A stretch of DNA of 14,548 bases from assembly GCA_030536565.1 (NCBI GenBank), contig JAUNPT010000048.1, positions 1 through 14,548 on the forward strand, in the 5' to 3' direction. Below are positions 5,038 to 14,002 of the stretch, piece by piece. The position numbers were made by a program, and so were the translations under genes. The notes beneath the pieces are model-generated. The model was not told the origin of the DNA. It saw only the letters and a program-made list of their open reading frames with translations, and searched no databases. Origin of the DNA: Eubacteriales bacterium. Its GTDB lineage: Bacteria; Bacillota; Clostridia; Lachnospirales; Lachnospiraceae. How positions within the stretch are numbered: the first letter of the stretch is position 1; the number at the start of each line of letters is the position of its first letter.

Positions 5038-8000
5038 TTATAAATCAAACAGCGACAGCTGGTTGCTTTCAGCCATTCCTCCCAGAAGTCCTATCTCAGA
5101 GAGCTTATTTATAACGGTATCTCCAACCTTTGCCCTTTGCTTTAAGTCGTCCTTGGATAAAAATTCACCGTCCCTTGCAGCTATTTCAATAGCCTCTCCA
5201 GCCGATTCACCGATTTTATCAACCACTTTAAATGAAGGCATGATTTTCCCATCAATAATCTGAAAAGAGCGGGCCTTAGCCTTGTATATGTCAATAGGCG
5301 TAAAATCAAAACCTCTTGCATACATTTCCTGAACAATACGCATATCCTTAAGCTCATCTTCTTCTGTATTGGATAAGAGCTTCTGGGCGTCTCTTTCAAG
5401 GTAATCCTTCATAAAATACTCCAGCTTATCTTTACCCATAGCCATCTTCTCATAATCAAAAGCATTAGCTCTGATACTAAAATACGCACAGTAATATGCC
5501 AATGGATAAAACACCTTACAGTAGGCAACCCTCCATGCCATCATAACATAGGCCGCCGCATGTGCTTTAGGGAACATATATTTAATCTTCTTACAAGACC
5601 ATATATACCAGTCTGGAACACCATGAGCAGTCATAACCTCCTCGTCCTCCGGCTTTAAGCCTTTACCCTTACGCACCTTTTCCATAATAGAAAATGCTGT
5701 TTCACTCTCAATGCCTTTAAGGATAAGATAAACCATAATATCATCTCGTGTACATATTGCAGTAGAGATAGTCGCTTTGCCTTCCTTAAGCAAAGTCTGT
5801 GCGTTTCCAAGCCAAACATCAGTACCATGTGACAATCCTGAAATTCTTACAAGGTCTGAAAACTGTGTCGGTTTAGCATCAATCAGCATCTGCATGGCAA
5901 ACTGTGTACCAAACTCTGGAATCCCCAGTGCTCCAAGCTTAGTCCCACTGATATCTGAAGGCTTAATGCCAAGGGCATCTGTATTCATAAACAGCGACAT
6001 AACCTCCTTGGAATCCAGCGGTATCTCCAATGGGTCAATTCCTGTTAAATCCTGAAGCATTCTAATCATAGTCGGGTCAAGATGACCTAAAATATCCAGT
6101 TTTAAAAGATTATGGTCAATACTGTGGTAATCAAAATGTGTTGTTACAATATTCGTTGTCATGTCATTGGCCGGGTGCTGTACAGGTGTAAATGAATGGA
6201 TTTCATCACCAATTGGAAGAACAACAATCCCTCCAGGATGCTGTCCCGTAGTTCTTCTGATATCTATACAGCCCTCTGCAATCCTTTCAATTTCACATCT
6301 TCTTTTAACCACTGCAATACCTGTCTTTTCAGCTTTTTCCTGAAAATACTTCCACACATACCCATAAGCTGTTTTATCTGCCACAGTACCAATGGTTCCT
6401 GCCTTAAACGTCTGTCCTTTTCCAAAAATAACCTCTGTGTAAGAATGCGCCTTACTCTGATATTCATTGGAAAAATTAAGGTCTATATCTGGTTCCTTAT
6501 TTCCCTTAAACCCCAGGAATGTTTCAAAAGGAATATCAAAGCCCAGCTTATCCAGCTTGTGCCCGCATTTTGGACAAATCTTATCAGGCATGTCGCAGCC
6601 GGCCCCACCAGCATACTTCTTAACGTCCTCGGAATAAAAATCATTATAATAGCACTTTGGACACAGATAATGCGGACTTAACGGATTAACCTCCGTAATA
6701 CCTGCCATGGTAGCCGCAAATGAAGAACCAACTGAGCCTCTGGAGCCAACAAGATACCCATCATCATTAGACTTCCATACCAGCTTCTGTGCAATAATAT
6801 ACATAACAGAATATCCATTGGAAATAATAGATTTAAGCTCTCTTTCCAAACGCTCCTTAACTATTTCCGGTAAAACAGGTCCATATATTTCATGAGCCCT
6901 GTTATGGCATATATCCCTAAGCATCTGGTCAGAGTTTTCAATAACCGGTGGTCTTTTATCGGGACGGACTGGTTCTATTTTTTCACACATATCCATAATC
7001 TTGTTTGTGTTAGTCACGACAATCTCATATGCCTTATCTGCTCCCAGATAGTCAAATTCATGAAGCATTTCCTCTGTAGTGTGAAGATAAAGCGGCGGCT
7101 GGTCATCAGCATCATCAAACCCTTTTCCAGCCATTATAATTCTTCTGTAGATTTCGTCCTCTGGATTTAGGAAATGAACGTCACAGGTAGCAACAACGGG
7201 TTTTATAAACTTCTCTCCCAATGCCACAACCTTTCTGTTCAATTCTCTTAAATCCTCATCATTTTTAACATAGCAGTCTTCCTTCTTAATCATAAATGCG
7301 TTATTTCCAATCGGCTGAACCTCAAGATAATCATAAAAGCCAACGATACGGGCTATTTCTGATGCCGGACGTCCTGCTAGCATTGCCCGAAACAGCTCAC
7401 CTGCTTCGCATGCACTTCCTATTATAAGCCCTTCCCTGTATTTATTGACAAGGCTCTTAGGAATCTTTGGAAAACGGTTAAAATATGTAAGATGCGAGGC
7501 TGAAATCAGCCTGTACAAATTGATTCTTCCCATTTCATTAGATGCAAGAATAATACAATGATACTGATGAAGCTTCTTAACTGCGTCTACATCCAGCTTC
7601 CCCCTCTCGTTAAGCATATCCAAATCAAATATATCCCTGTCTTCAAGCATCTTAACCATCTTAAGGAAAATATCAGCTGTGGCTTCTGCGTCATTTACAG
7701 CTCTATGATGATTATTAAGCACTGTTTTCAAATGCTTTGTCAGAGTGTCAAGCTTGTAATTGTGAAGATTAGGAATTACATATTGTGCGAGCCTTACGGT
7801 ATCCAAAAATGTTGCATCATAATCTATCCCTAGCTTTTCAGCTTTATTAAATATAAAGCTGGTATCAAATTCTGCATTATGCGCTACAAGCACTGCATCA
7901 GCGCAGAATTGAAGGAACTGTGGAAGAACCTCCTCAATTGCAGGTTCATTCATAACCATAGGGTCACAAATTCCCGTAAGCTTTTCAATTTCAAAAGGAA

Positions 8001-9537
8001 TTGGAATTTTAGGATTCACAAAAGCTGAATATCTGTCAATAATCTGTCCAGCTTTGATTTTTACCGCACCGATTTCGATAATCTGGTCTGCTTGTGCCGA
8101 CACCCCCGTTGTCTCTAAGTCAAATACAACAAATGTATCATTAAATGTCTGACCTGCTGGATTAGTTACTATAGTTTTTGTATCATCAACCAGATATGCC
8201 TCAACACCATATATAATCTTAAAGTCCAGCTTTTCTCCTCTTTTTTTGTAATCGCCTTCGATATCCCTGATACAATGGAATGCATCTGTAAATGCCTGAA
8301 CAACTCCATGGTCAGTTATAGCTATCGCTTTATGTCCCCAGCGGATTGCCTGCTTTATTATATCCTTAGCATAGGAAACTCCGTCCATATCACTCATCTT
8401 GGTATGACAGTGCAGTTCTACTCTTTTATGTAATGCGAGATCATTCCTGACCTCTCTTGTATCACTGCCCTTACGTATTCCCGTAACTCTGGAAATAGAA
8501 ACCTCGTTATCAAATTTATCAAGAGCTGCGTCTCCTTTTATTTTAAGAAAAGCTCCCTTCTTAATAAATCCCATAAATTCAGGAAGCTGTTCATTCTTTG
8601 CAAATATTTTTACAGAAATAGTATCAGTGAAATCTGTTACAGTAAACATAATAATAGTACGTTCATTTCTGATTTCTCTGTTTTCTACACTCCTTACCAT
8701 TCCTGAAATAACCAGCTCACCTAATGCATTATCAATCTGTTCAATTGGTGTTGGTTCATCATCAAAATCCCTTCCAAACAGCACATCATCATTAGCCGGT
8801 TTCTTCCTGTAGTACTGTTCCTCATTTCTTTGAAAGCTTCTATTATCCTGCACCGCTTTGCTTTTTTGCCCTGACTGTAAGCTGGCAGCTGCAGGCCTTT
8901 CACCCTTTACAGACTTTTCCTTTTTAGTGCTGTCATCATCTTCACCAGCTTTAACTGCTGCCTCCATAACCTGCTGTATTTCTTTGACACGCAGATTAAG
9001 ACGGTGTGCATTTTCTTTTTCAAAATGGCTTGCCGTCTTCTTCGCATACTCATATTCAACATCTATTTCAAAACCGAAGCGGTTTAAAAATATTTTCTTG
9101 AAATAATCCGTAAGATTAGCTGCATATTCTCTTGCAAGAAAGCTGTCCTCCAAGGTCAACACCAGATGATCCTCTTTAACAAATTCCCATGTTGAATTTT
9201 TTAACAGATTAAATTCAAGTGTCCAGTATTTTTCCAATTCAAAAAGTATACTGTCATAATATATATCCATAATTTTAACAGGTGTATACTGTCCTGAAAG
9301 AGAATACCTGTCTATAATACGCACGTCCATATTCTTAATTCTAAAGACCTGCTTTTTTAAGGCATCCTCAACCTTATAAATAACTGGTTTTCCTATTAGT
9401 CTTTCGCTTCTTATATATACACGTGCCAGAGAATTTGTTGACGTTTTAGATACTCTGGTAACCTCTGTATCCATCATATACATCGACAGGTCCTCTGGCA
9501 GTTTTACTGTTTTAAACACTTCAAAAAACTTATCCAA
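5038..9537 (-). CDS. polC: DNA polymerase III alpha subunit PolC, Gram-positive type
   Basis: PolC is the main replicative DNA polymerase of low-GC Gram-positives, with its own 3'-5' proofreading. The 1499 residues show the full family order: N-terminal domain (about 1-190), a charged variable linker (about 195-262), an OB fold (about 270-355), the first PHP part with LHCHTKMSDMDG (376-386) and AITDHG (407-411), the inserted exonuclease (about 467-630) with FDLETTG (Asp473, Glu475), HNAEFD (553-558) and HRAVNDAEA (611-619), then the rest of PHP and the polymerase core. The core has GSRGSVGSSF (931-940), a four-cysteine zinc site (C959, C962, C988, C991) and the catalytic pair in PDIDL (Asp1017, Asp1019). 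The C-terminus ends NQLSLFDL, resembling a beta-clamp-binding motif. The length is slightly above the usual 1430-1450, mostly in the linker. The start is a TTG at 9537 with AGGAG 10 bases upstream; no nearby ATG fits. It follows ispG by 13 bases, and its binding site overlaps the ispG stop. Confidence 0.98.
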   Translation of the reverse strand: MDKFFEVFKTVKLPEDLSMYMMDTEVTRVSKTSTNSLARVYIRSERLIGKPVIYKVEDALKKQVFRIKNMDVRIIDRYSLSGQYTPVKIMDIYYDSILFELEKYWTLEFNLLKNSTWEFVKEDHLVLTLEDSFLAREYAANLTDYFKKIFLNRFGFEIDVEYEYAKKTASHFEKENAHRLNLRVKEIQQVMEAAVKAGEDDDSTKKEKSVKGERPAAASLQSGQKSKAVQDNRSFQRNEEQYYRKKPANDDVLFGRDFDDEPTPIEQIDNALGELVISGMVRSVENREIRNERTIIMFTVTDFTDTISVKIFAKNEQLPEFMGFIKKGAFLKIKGDAALDKFDNEVSISRVTGIRKGSDTREVRNDLALHKRVELHCHTKMSDMDGVSYAKDIIKQAIRWGHKAIAITDHGVVQAFTDAFHCIRDIEGDYKKRGEKLDFKIIYGVEAYLVDDTKTIVTNPAGQTFNDTFVVFDLETTGVSAQADQIIEIGAVKIKAGQIIDRYSAFVNPKIPIPFEIEKLTGICDPMVMNEPAIEEVLPQFLQFCADAVLVAHNAEFDTSFIFNKAEKLGIDYDATFLDTVRLAQYVIPNLHNYKLDTLTKHLKTVLNNHHRAVNDAEATADIFLKMVKMLEDRDIFDLDMLNERGKLDVDAVKKLHQYHCIILASNEMGRINLYRLISASHLTYFNRFPKIPKSLVNKYREGLIIGSACEAGELFRAMLAGRPASEIARIVGFYDYLEVQPIGNNAFMIKKEDCYVKNDEDLRELNRKVVALGEKFIKPVVATCDVHFLNPEDEIYRRIIMAGKGFDDADDQPPLYLHTTEEMLHEFDYLGADKAYEIVVTNTNKIMDMCEKIEPVRPDKRPPVIENSDQMLRDICHNRAHEIYGPVLPEIVKERLERELKSIISNGYSVMYIIAQKLVWKSNDDGYLVGSRGSVGSSFAATMAGITEVNPLSPHYLCPKCYYNDFYSEDVKKYAGGAGCDMPDKICPKCGHKLDKLGFDIPFETFLGFKGNKEPDIDLNFSNEYQSKAHSYTEVIFGKGQTFKAGTIGTVADKTAYGYVWKYFQEKAEKTGIAVVKRRCEIERIAEGCIDIRRTTGQHPGGIVVLPIGDEIHSFTPVQHPANDMTTNIVTTHFDYHSIDHNLLKLDILGHLDPTMIRMLQDLTGIDPLEIPLDSKEVMSLFMNTDALGIKPSDISGTKLGALGIPEFGTQFAMQMLIDAKPTQFSDLVRISGLSHGTDVWLGNAQTLLKEGKATISTAICTRDDIMVYLILKGIESETAFSIMEKVRKGKGLKPEDEEVMTAHGVPDWYIWSCKKIKYMFPKAHAAAYVMMAWRVAYCKVFYPLAYYCAYFSIRANAFDYEKMAMGKDKLEYFMKDYLERDAQKLLSNTEEDELKDMRIVQEMYARGFDFTPIDIYKAKARSFQIIDGKIMPSFKVVDKIGESAGEAIEIAARDGEFLSKDDLKQRAKVGDTVINKLSEIGLLGGMAESNQLSLFDL

Positions 9538-9550
9538 TTTAAAACAACTC

Positions 9551-10606
9551 CTATTTTCCCCAATTATCGAGCTCTGACTTTAAAACAGACAAAAGCTCTG
9601 ACTCTGCAACCTTCTTAACAACCCTGCCCCGCTTAATTAACACTCCACAGCCGTCACCGCCAGCAATACCAAGGTCAGCCTCTGCTGCTTCTCCCGGGCC
9701 ATTGACAACACAGCCCATAACAGCAAGCTTTAAATCAAGGTCATAATTTGCTGTCATTTCCTCAACTTTCTTTGCAAGTGCAATTAAATCAATTTTAGTC
9801 CTGCCGCAGGTTGGACAGGAAACCACTTCTATTCCTCCCTTGCGAAGCCCAAGTGTGCGTAAAATAAGCTTAGCTGCTTCAATTTCCTTTACCGGGTCAT
9901 CTGTTAATGAAACTCTGATTGTATCTCCAATTCCCTGTCCTAATATAAGCCCCAGGCCAATTGAAGATTTTATGCTTCCAGAAAATACAGTACCTGATTC
10001 AGTAATACCAACATGCAGCGGATGACTGGTTTTATCTGCAATAAGCTCATGTGCTTTAACACACATCAGTACATCTGAAGACTTAATGCTGATTACCAGA
10101 TTATCATACCCTAAATCTTCTATCATTCCCGCCTTATCCAAGGCACTTTCAACCAGTCCCTGCGCTGTAACACCATTGTACTTCTCAACAAGCTCCTTTT
10201 CCAGGGAACCACTGTTTACACCTACACGAATCGGTATATTTCTTTCCTTTGCAGCATCTACAACTGCTTTTATTTTATCAGTCCCTCCAATATTTCCCGG
10301 ATTGATTCTGATTTTATCCGCACCATTCTCTATAGCCATAATTGCCATTTTATAATCAAAATGTATATCAGCTACCAATGGAATATGAATCCTTTTCTTG
10401 ATTTCTCTTATAGCCTTTGCTGCCTGAATATCTGGTACAGTACAGCGAACAATCTCACAGCCTGCAGCCTCCAGCCTTAATATCTGTGCAGCTGTAGCCT
10501 CAATATCCTCTGTCGGTGTATTAGTCATTGACTGTATTGCAATGCTGCTGCCACCGCCGATGGCCCTGCTGCCAATCCTTACAATTTTTGTATTTTCTCT
10601 TGTCAT
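9551..10606 (-). CDS. ispG: 4-hydroxy-3-methylbut-2-enyl diphosphate synthase IspG (GcpE)
   Basis: IspG converts 2-C-methylerythritol 2,4-cyclodiphosphate to HMBPP, the penultimate MEP-pathway step, using a [4Fe-4S] cluster and electrons from ferredoxin or flavodoxin. The 351 residues are typical of the short bacterial form: an N-terminal TIM barrel (about 1-250) opening with IGSRAIGGGSSIAIQSMTNT, including PLVADIHFDYKMA and DKIRINPGNIG, and a C-terminal cluster domain. Cluster ligands are visible: Cys264 and Cys267 in SCPTCGRT, Cys299 in MGCVVNGPGEA, and Glu306 as the non-cysteine fourth ligand known for this family. The ATG at 10606 shares one base with the rseP stop (TAATG), with AAGGGG about 9 bases upstream, which implies translational coupling. 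It precedes polC by 13 bases. Confidence 0.98.
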   Translation of the reverse strand: MTRENTKIVRIGSRAIGGGSSIAIQSMTNTPTEDIEATAAQILRLEAAGCEIVRCTVPDIQAAKAIREIKKRIHIPLVADIHFDYKMAIMAIENGADKIRINPGNIGGTDKIKAVVDAAKERNIPIRVGVNSGSLEKELVEKYNGVTAQGLVESALDKAGMIEDLGYDNLVISIKSSDVLMCVKAHELIADKTSHPLHVGITESGTVFSGSIKSSIGLGLILGQGIGDTIRVSLTDDPVKEIEAAKLILRTLGLRKGGIEVVSCPTCGRTKIDLIALAKKVEEMTANYDLDLKLAVMGCVVNGPGEAAEADLGIAGGDGCGVLIKRGRVVKKVAESELLSVLKSELDNWGK

Positions 10607-11964
10607 TAAAACAACCCCTTTATATCCTTAAACATAATATATACCATAAGCAGCATCAAAAGAATCATACCTATAAAATGTATCATTCCTTCTCTTTCTT
10701 TTTTTACTGGTTTTCCACGTACTGCCTCAATCAAAAGAAATACCAGACGCCCGCCATCAATTGCCGGAAGCGGAAGCAGATTCATAACTCCAAGATTTGC
10801 ACTTATCATGACTCCAAGATTGAGAAGATTAAGGAATACATAAAAAGAACCATCTGCCTTGCTCTCCTCAACGACGTTACTCATAATATTTACTGCTCCT
10901 ACAGGTCCCGATAAATCATTTACTCCAAGCTGGCCTGTAAACATCATTCCCAGCGACTTAATAACTGTCTTAATCCAGTATCCTACCTCATTAAACGAAT
11001 ATTTTATAGTATTGACAGGTGCAGCCTTAATTCTTTGTCCATAAGCTGCAAAGCCTGTATAATAGCCTTCGCTTTCAACCAGTTCAGGTGTAACCATAAG
11101 CTCTGCTTTTGTACCGTCCCTTGACACGACAATCTTAAGGCTCTCTCCTTTTGCATTAGAAATTGTCTCTATTATCTGCGTGCTGCCTTCCATCGCATTT
11201 CCGTTGATTGACTGTATTACATCACCTTTTTTTAATCCTCCATCTTCTGCCGGAGAATTTTCTGATACAGAACTGACAGCTCCATTTGACGCCACAGTAA
11301 TGCCTATGCGGTAACTGGACTCCTTACGAAACTGCGGCGTGAGCGTAGTTGTATATTTCTGCCCATCTCTCTCATAAGTTATATTCATTGTATCTTTAGC
11401 ATGATAACTTCTTATAAATGAATACTCTCTCTGGAAATTAATAGCCTCACCATTGATTTTAGTAATCAAATCGCCTTCCCTTAGTCCTGCCTCCACAGCT
11501 GGTGAATTATCATAGACGACGTCTACCGTACATGGATCATAACCCACTGAACCTATGATAACAATTGCAAGAACTAAAGCAAGAAGGAAGTTAAACAAAG
11601 GGCCTGCCGCAATAATTGCAATTCGTGCCCATACTGATTTATTGGAAAAAGACTTTTCTGACCTGTGCGCCTCTATCGCCAGTCTTTCTTCTTCTGAAAG
11701 CCCCCGCTCTTGTTCATTTATCTCATCACTGTGATCTATTTCCATAAATTCTTCCCCAAGCATCATACATGAACCGCCAAAAGGAAGCATCTTTATGCTG
11801 TAAATTGTTTCCCCTTTCTTAATATGCAGCAGTCTTGGTCCAAAGCCCAGTGAAAATTCTACAACAGTAACCCCGTTGGCTTTTGCAATAATAAAATGCC
11901 CAAACTCATGTATCAAGACCACAACACTAAGAACCAGTATTGCTAATAAAACATTAATAATCAA
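10606..11964 (-). CDS. rseP: Site-2 intramembrane zinc metalloprotease RseP/RasP
   Basis: An S2P-family protease that cuts membrane proteins within the bilayer; relatives release anti-sigma factors and clear signal peptides. The 452-residue product has the HEFGH zinc motif at 19-23 in the first membrane helix, a MLPFGGS loop (about 59-65), an acidic charged insertion (about 70-105), two PDZ-like domains (about 138-208 with GLREGDLITKING, and about 221-293 with GGLKKGDVIQSING), and the third zinc ligand in NLLPLPAIDGGRL (Asp403). C-terminal helices follow. The open frame begins with GTG at 11985, but a GGAGG lies inside that extension, 6 bases before a TTG at 11964. The TTG start gives MIINVLLAILVL and places the first helix at the N-terminus, so I choose it. 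It lies 40 bases after dxr and overlaps ispG by one base, the usual Firmicute arrangement with cdsA and dxr. Confidence 0.96.
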   Translation of the reverse strand: MIINVLLAILVLSVVVLIHEFGHFIIAKANGVTVVEFSLGFGPRLLHIKKGETIYSIKMLPFGGSCMMLGEEFMEIDHSDEINEQERGLSEEERLAIEAHRSEKSFSNKSVWARIAIIAAGPLFNFLLALVLAIVIIGSVGYDPCTVDVVYDNSPAVEAGLREGDLITKINGEAINFQREYSFIRSYHAKDTMNITYERDGQKYTTTLTPQFRKESSYRIGITVASNGAVSSVSENSPAEDGGLKKGDVIQSINGNAMEGSTQIIETISNAKGESLKIVVSRDGTKAELMVTPELVESEGYYTGFAAYGQRIKAAPVNTIKYSFNEVGYWIKTVIKSLGMMFTGQLGVNDLSGPVGAVNIMSNVVEESKADGSFYVFLNLLNLGVMISANLGVMNLLPLPAIDGGRLVFLLIEAVRGKPVKKEREGMIHFIGMILLMLLMVYIMFKDIKGLF

Positions 11965-12004
11965 GCTAATCCTCCATTCAACCACCGCCTAAGCTGATAA
12001 TTAC

Positions 12005-13147
12005 TTACCATTTCTTTTTAAGAAGCTCATAAACAGACTGCTCCGTCTCCAGAATCTTATCTATGGACGGCTCTGCAATATATTCCACTTCATTCATAGC
12101 ATATTCAATCATATCTGCAATATCAAGATACTTTATTTTTTTGTCGAGAAAGCTGCTGACTGCATATTCATTAGCAGCATTTAACGCCGTAGGTATATTA
12201 CCTCCCTTTTTGGCTGCATCATATGCCAGCTTCAGGCCTTTAAAGGTTTCAAAGTCAGGCTCCTGAAATGTAATCTGCCCAAGTCTGTAAAAATCGACTC
12301 TCTCTGACTCAAGGAAACGTCTTTCAGGATAATACAATGCATACTGTATCGGAAGTCTCATATCAGGACTTCCCAACTGCGCCATAATCCCTCCATCTAC
12401 AAACTGCACCATGGAATGAATTATACTCTGTGGCTGAATCACCACCATAACCTTACTTACAGGGACATTGAACAGCCATTGTGCCTCCATGACCTCAAGT
12501 CCTTTATTAACCATCGTAGATGAATCTATGGTGATTTTTTTCCCCATAGACCAATTAGGATGCCTTAATGCATCTTCTAACGTCACATTTGCAAGCTCAT
12601 CTCTTGTCCTGCCTCTAAATGGCCCTCCTGATGCAGTAAGAAGAATCTTTTCAAGCTCCCTTGGATTTTCACCGTTTAATGACTGAAAAATTGCTGAATG
12701 CTCACTGTCAACAGGATATAAATTAACTCCATATTCCTTAACCATTCTCATAATAATATGTCCTGCTGTTACAAGTGTTTCCTTATTTGCCAAAGCAATA
12801 TCCTTATGTGCTTTGACAGCCTCAATCGTCGGTATTATTCCCATCATACCGACAACTGCAGTCAGTACAATATCCGCTGACTCTATAACAGCCGCTTCTA
12901 TAAGTCCCTCAGAACCATAAACAATCTTCACATTGAGGTCACCAACTAAAATTTTCAGTTCTTTTGCAAGTTCTTCACTACCTATACATGCAAGTTCTGG
13001 CTGAAACTCTCTAATCTGTTCTGCCAGCTCCTTAACTCTGCTCCCTGCTGCTAAAGCAACAACCTTTATATCCTTATTTCTACGAATTACATCTAATGTC
13101 TGTGTCCCGATAGAACCCGTAGAACCTAAAAGAGATAATTTTTTCAT
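12005..13147 (-). CDS. dxr: 1-deoxy-D-xylulose 5-phosphate reductoisomerase
   Basis: Dxr (IspC) makes 2-C-methyl-D-erythritol 4-phosphate, the first committed MEP step, using NADPH and a divalent metal. The 380 residues have the expected length. Visible motifs are GSTGSIG (8-14) for NADPH binding, ALANKETLV (118-126), the metal ligands Asp147 and Glu149 in PVDSEHSAIFQ, SGGPFRGR (173-180), HPNWSMG (196-202, flexible loop), and NKGLEVMEAQWLF with the third ligand Glu218. QSIIHSMVQF and GSPDMRLPIQYAL complete the family pattern. Three in-frame ATGs lie close together (13162, 13153, 13147). GAGG ends 9 bases before the one at 13147, which also starts the NADPH motif at the usual distance, so I take 13147. 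It follows cdsA by 45 bases. Confidence 0.97.
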   Translation of the reverse strand: MKKLSLLGSTGSIGTQTLDVIRRNKDIKVVALAAGSRVKELAEQIREFQPELACIGSEELAKELKILVGDLNVKIVYGSEGLIEAAVIESADIVLTAVVGMMGIIPTIEAVKAHKDIALANKETLVTAGHIIMRMVKEYGVNLYPVDSEHSAIFQSLNGENPRELEKILLTASGGPFRGRTRDELANVTLEDALRHPNWSMGKKITIDSSTMVNKGLEVMEAQWLFNVPVSKVMVVIQPQSIIHSMVQFVDGGIMAQLGSPDMRLPIQYALYYPERRFLESERVDFYRLGQITFQEPDFETFKGLKLAYDAAKKGGNIPTALNAANEYAVSSFLDKKIKYLDIADMIEYAMNEVEYIAEPSIDKILETEQSVYELLKKKW

Positions 13148-13192
13148 CGTCATAATCCTCATTTCTGCTTATGTCTGCCACATATGTATTAT

Positions 13193-13999
13193 CTACATTC
13201 TGTTAATAAGAAATACAGCCCAATAAACTGCTGGTGCAGTAAATATCACACTGTCAAACCTATCCATAATCCCGCCATGTCCCGGAATTAATTTTCCATA
13301 GTCCTTAATCTCATAGTTACGCTTTATTGCTGATGCACATAAATCTCCAACAATTGCCAGCAGTGCACCTATACAGCTTGCCGCTGCAAATGTAATGGCC
13401 GGACTTAAAAACATGCCCTCAATTTCAGGCCCAACAATATATCCATAAATCAATCCAAGGATTGTTGCTCCTGCAATTCCACCAACAGCCCCTTCCACGG
13501 ATTTCTTTGGAGAAAGCACCGGTGCCATCTTATGTTTTCCAAACAGCACCCCTGTAAAATATGCAAATGTATCATTCCCCCATGACGCAACAAAAATCAG
13601 CCATACAATATATATTCCGTCTGTTATAGTACGGACTTTGTATATATAAGAAAGCGCCACAGCAACATATATTAACCCAAAAACAACCATAACTGCTTCC
13701 TGCGATGTATGCTTTGGGAATGTAAACACATACACTGTCATAACTGCCATCATCGCAATCATTAAAAGAAGCATGTCATACTTTCCACCTGTAAGACGCA
13801 TACATATATAATATGCCACAGCAGCTGCATATCCAATATATGCCATTACAGTATTATGAATTTTCAGTACTCTGTATAATTCAAACATACCAATAAGTGA
13901 TATCCCAAGAGTAAGTCCATATAAATACCAGCCACCCGTTAACAGAGATGAAATCATTATTATTGCCAATACAATACCACTTAATACCCTTGTCTTCAT
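13193..13999 (-). CDS. cdsA: Phosphatidate cytidylyltransferase CdsA
   Basis: CdsA makes CDP-diacylglycerol from phosphatidic acid and CTP, the branch point to phosphatidylglycerol and other phospholipids. The 268-residue membrane protein has about eight hydrophobic segments. It carries the family signature at residues 223-247: S223, K226, R227, K232, D233, then PGHGG with H241, and D246, R247. Upstream are the conserved SWGNDTFAYFTG (139-150) and GKHKMAPVLSPKKSVEG (154-170). The ATG at 13999 has a near-consensus AAGGAGG whose spacer overlaps the uppS stop; the genes are 3 bases apart, which implies coupled translation. Confidence 0.97.
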   Translation of the reverse strand: MKTRVLSGIVLAIIMISSLLTGGWYLYGLTLGISLIGMFELYRVLKIHNTVMAYIGYAAAVAYYICMRLTGGKYDMLLLMIAMMAVMTVYVFTFPKHTSQEAVMVVFGLIYVAVALSYIYKVRTITDGIYIVWLIFVASWGNDTFAYFTGVLFGKHKMAPVLSPKKSVEGAVGGIAGATILGLIYGYIVGPEIEGMFLSPAITFAAASCIGALLAIVGDLCASAIKRNYEIKDYGKLIPGHGGIMDRFDSVIFTAPAVYWAVFLINRM

Positions 14000-14002
14000 A
14001 AA

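Noticed and set aside
6196..6681. A 161-codon plus-strand open frame inside polC.
   Set aside because: It lies fully within the conserved polymerase core of PolC on the other strand and has no recognisable motif; it is a shadow frame.
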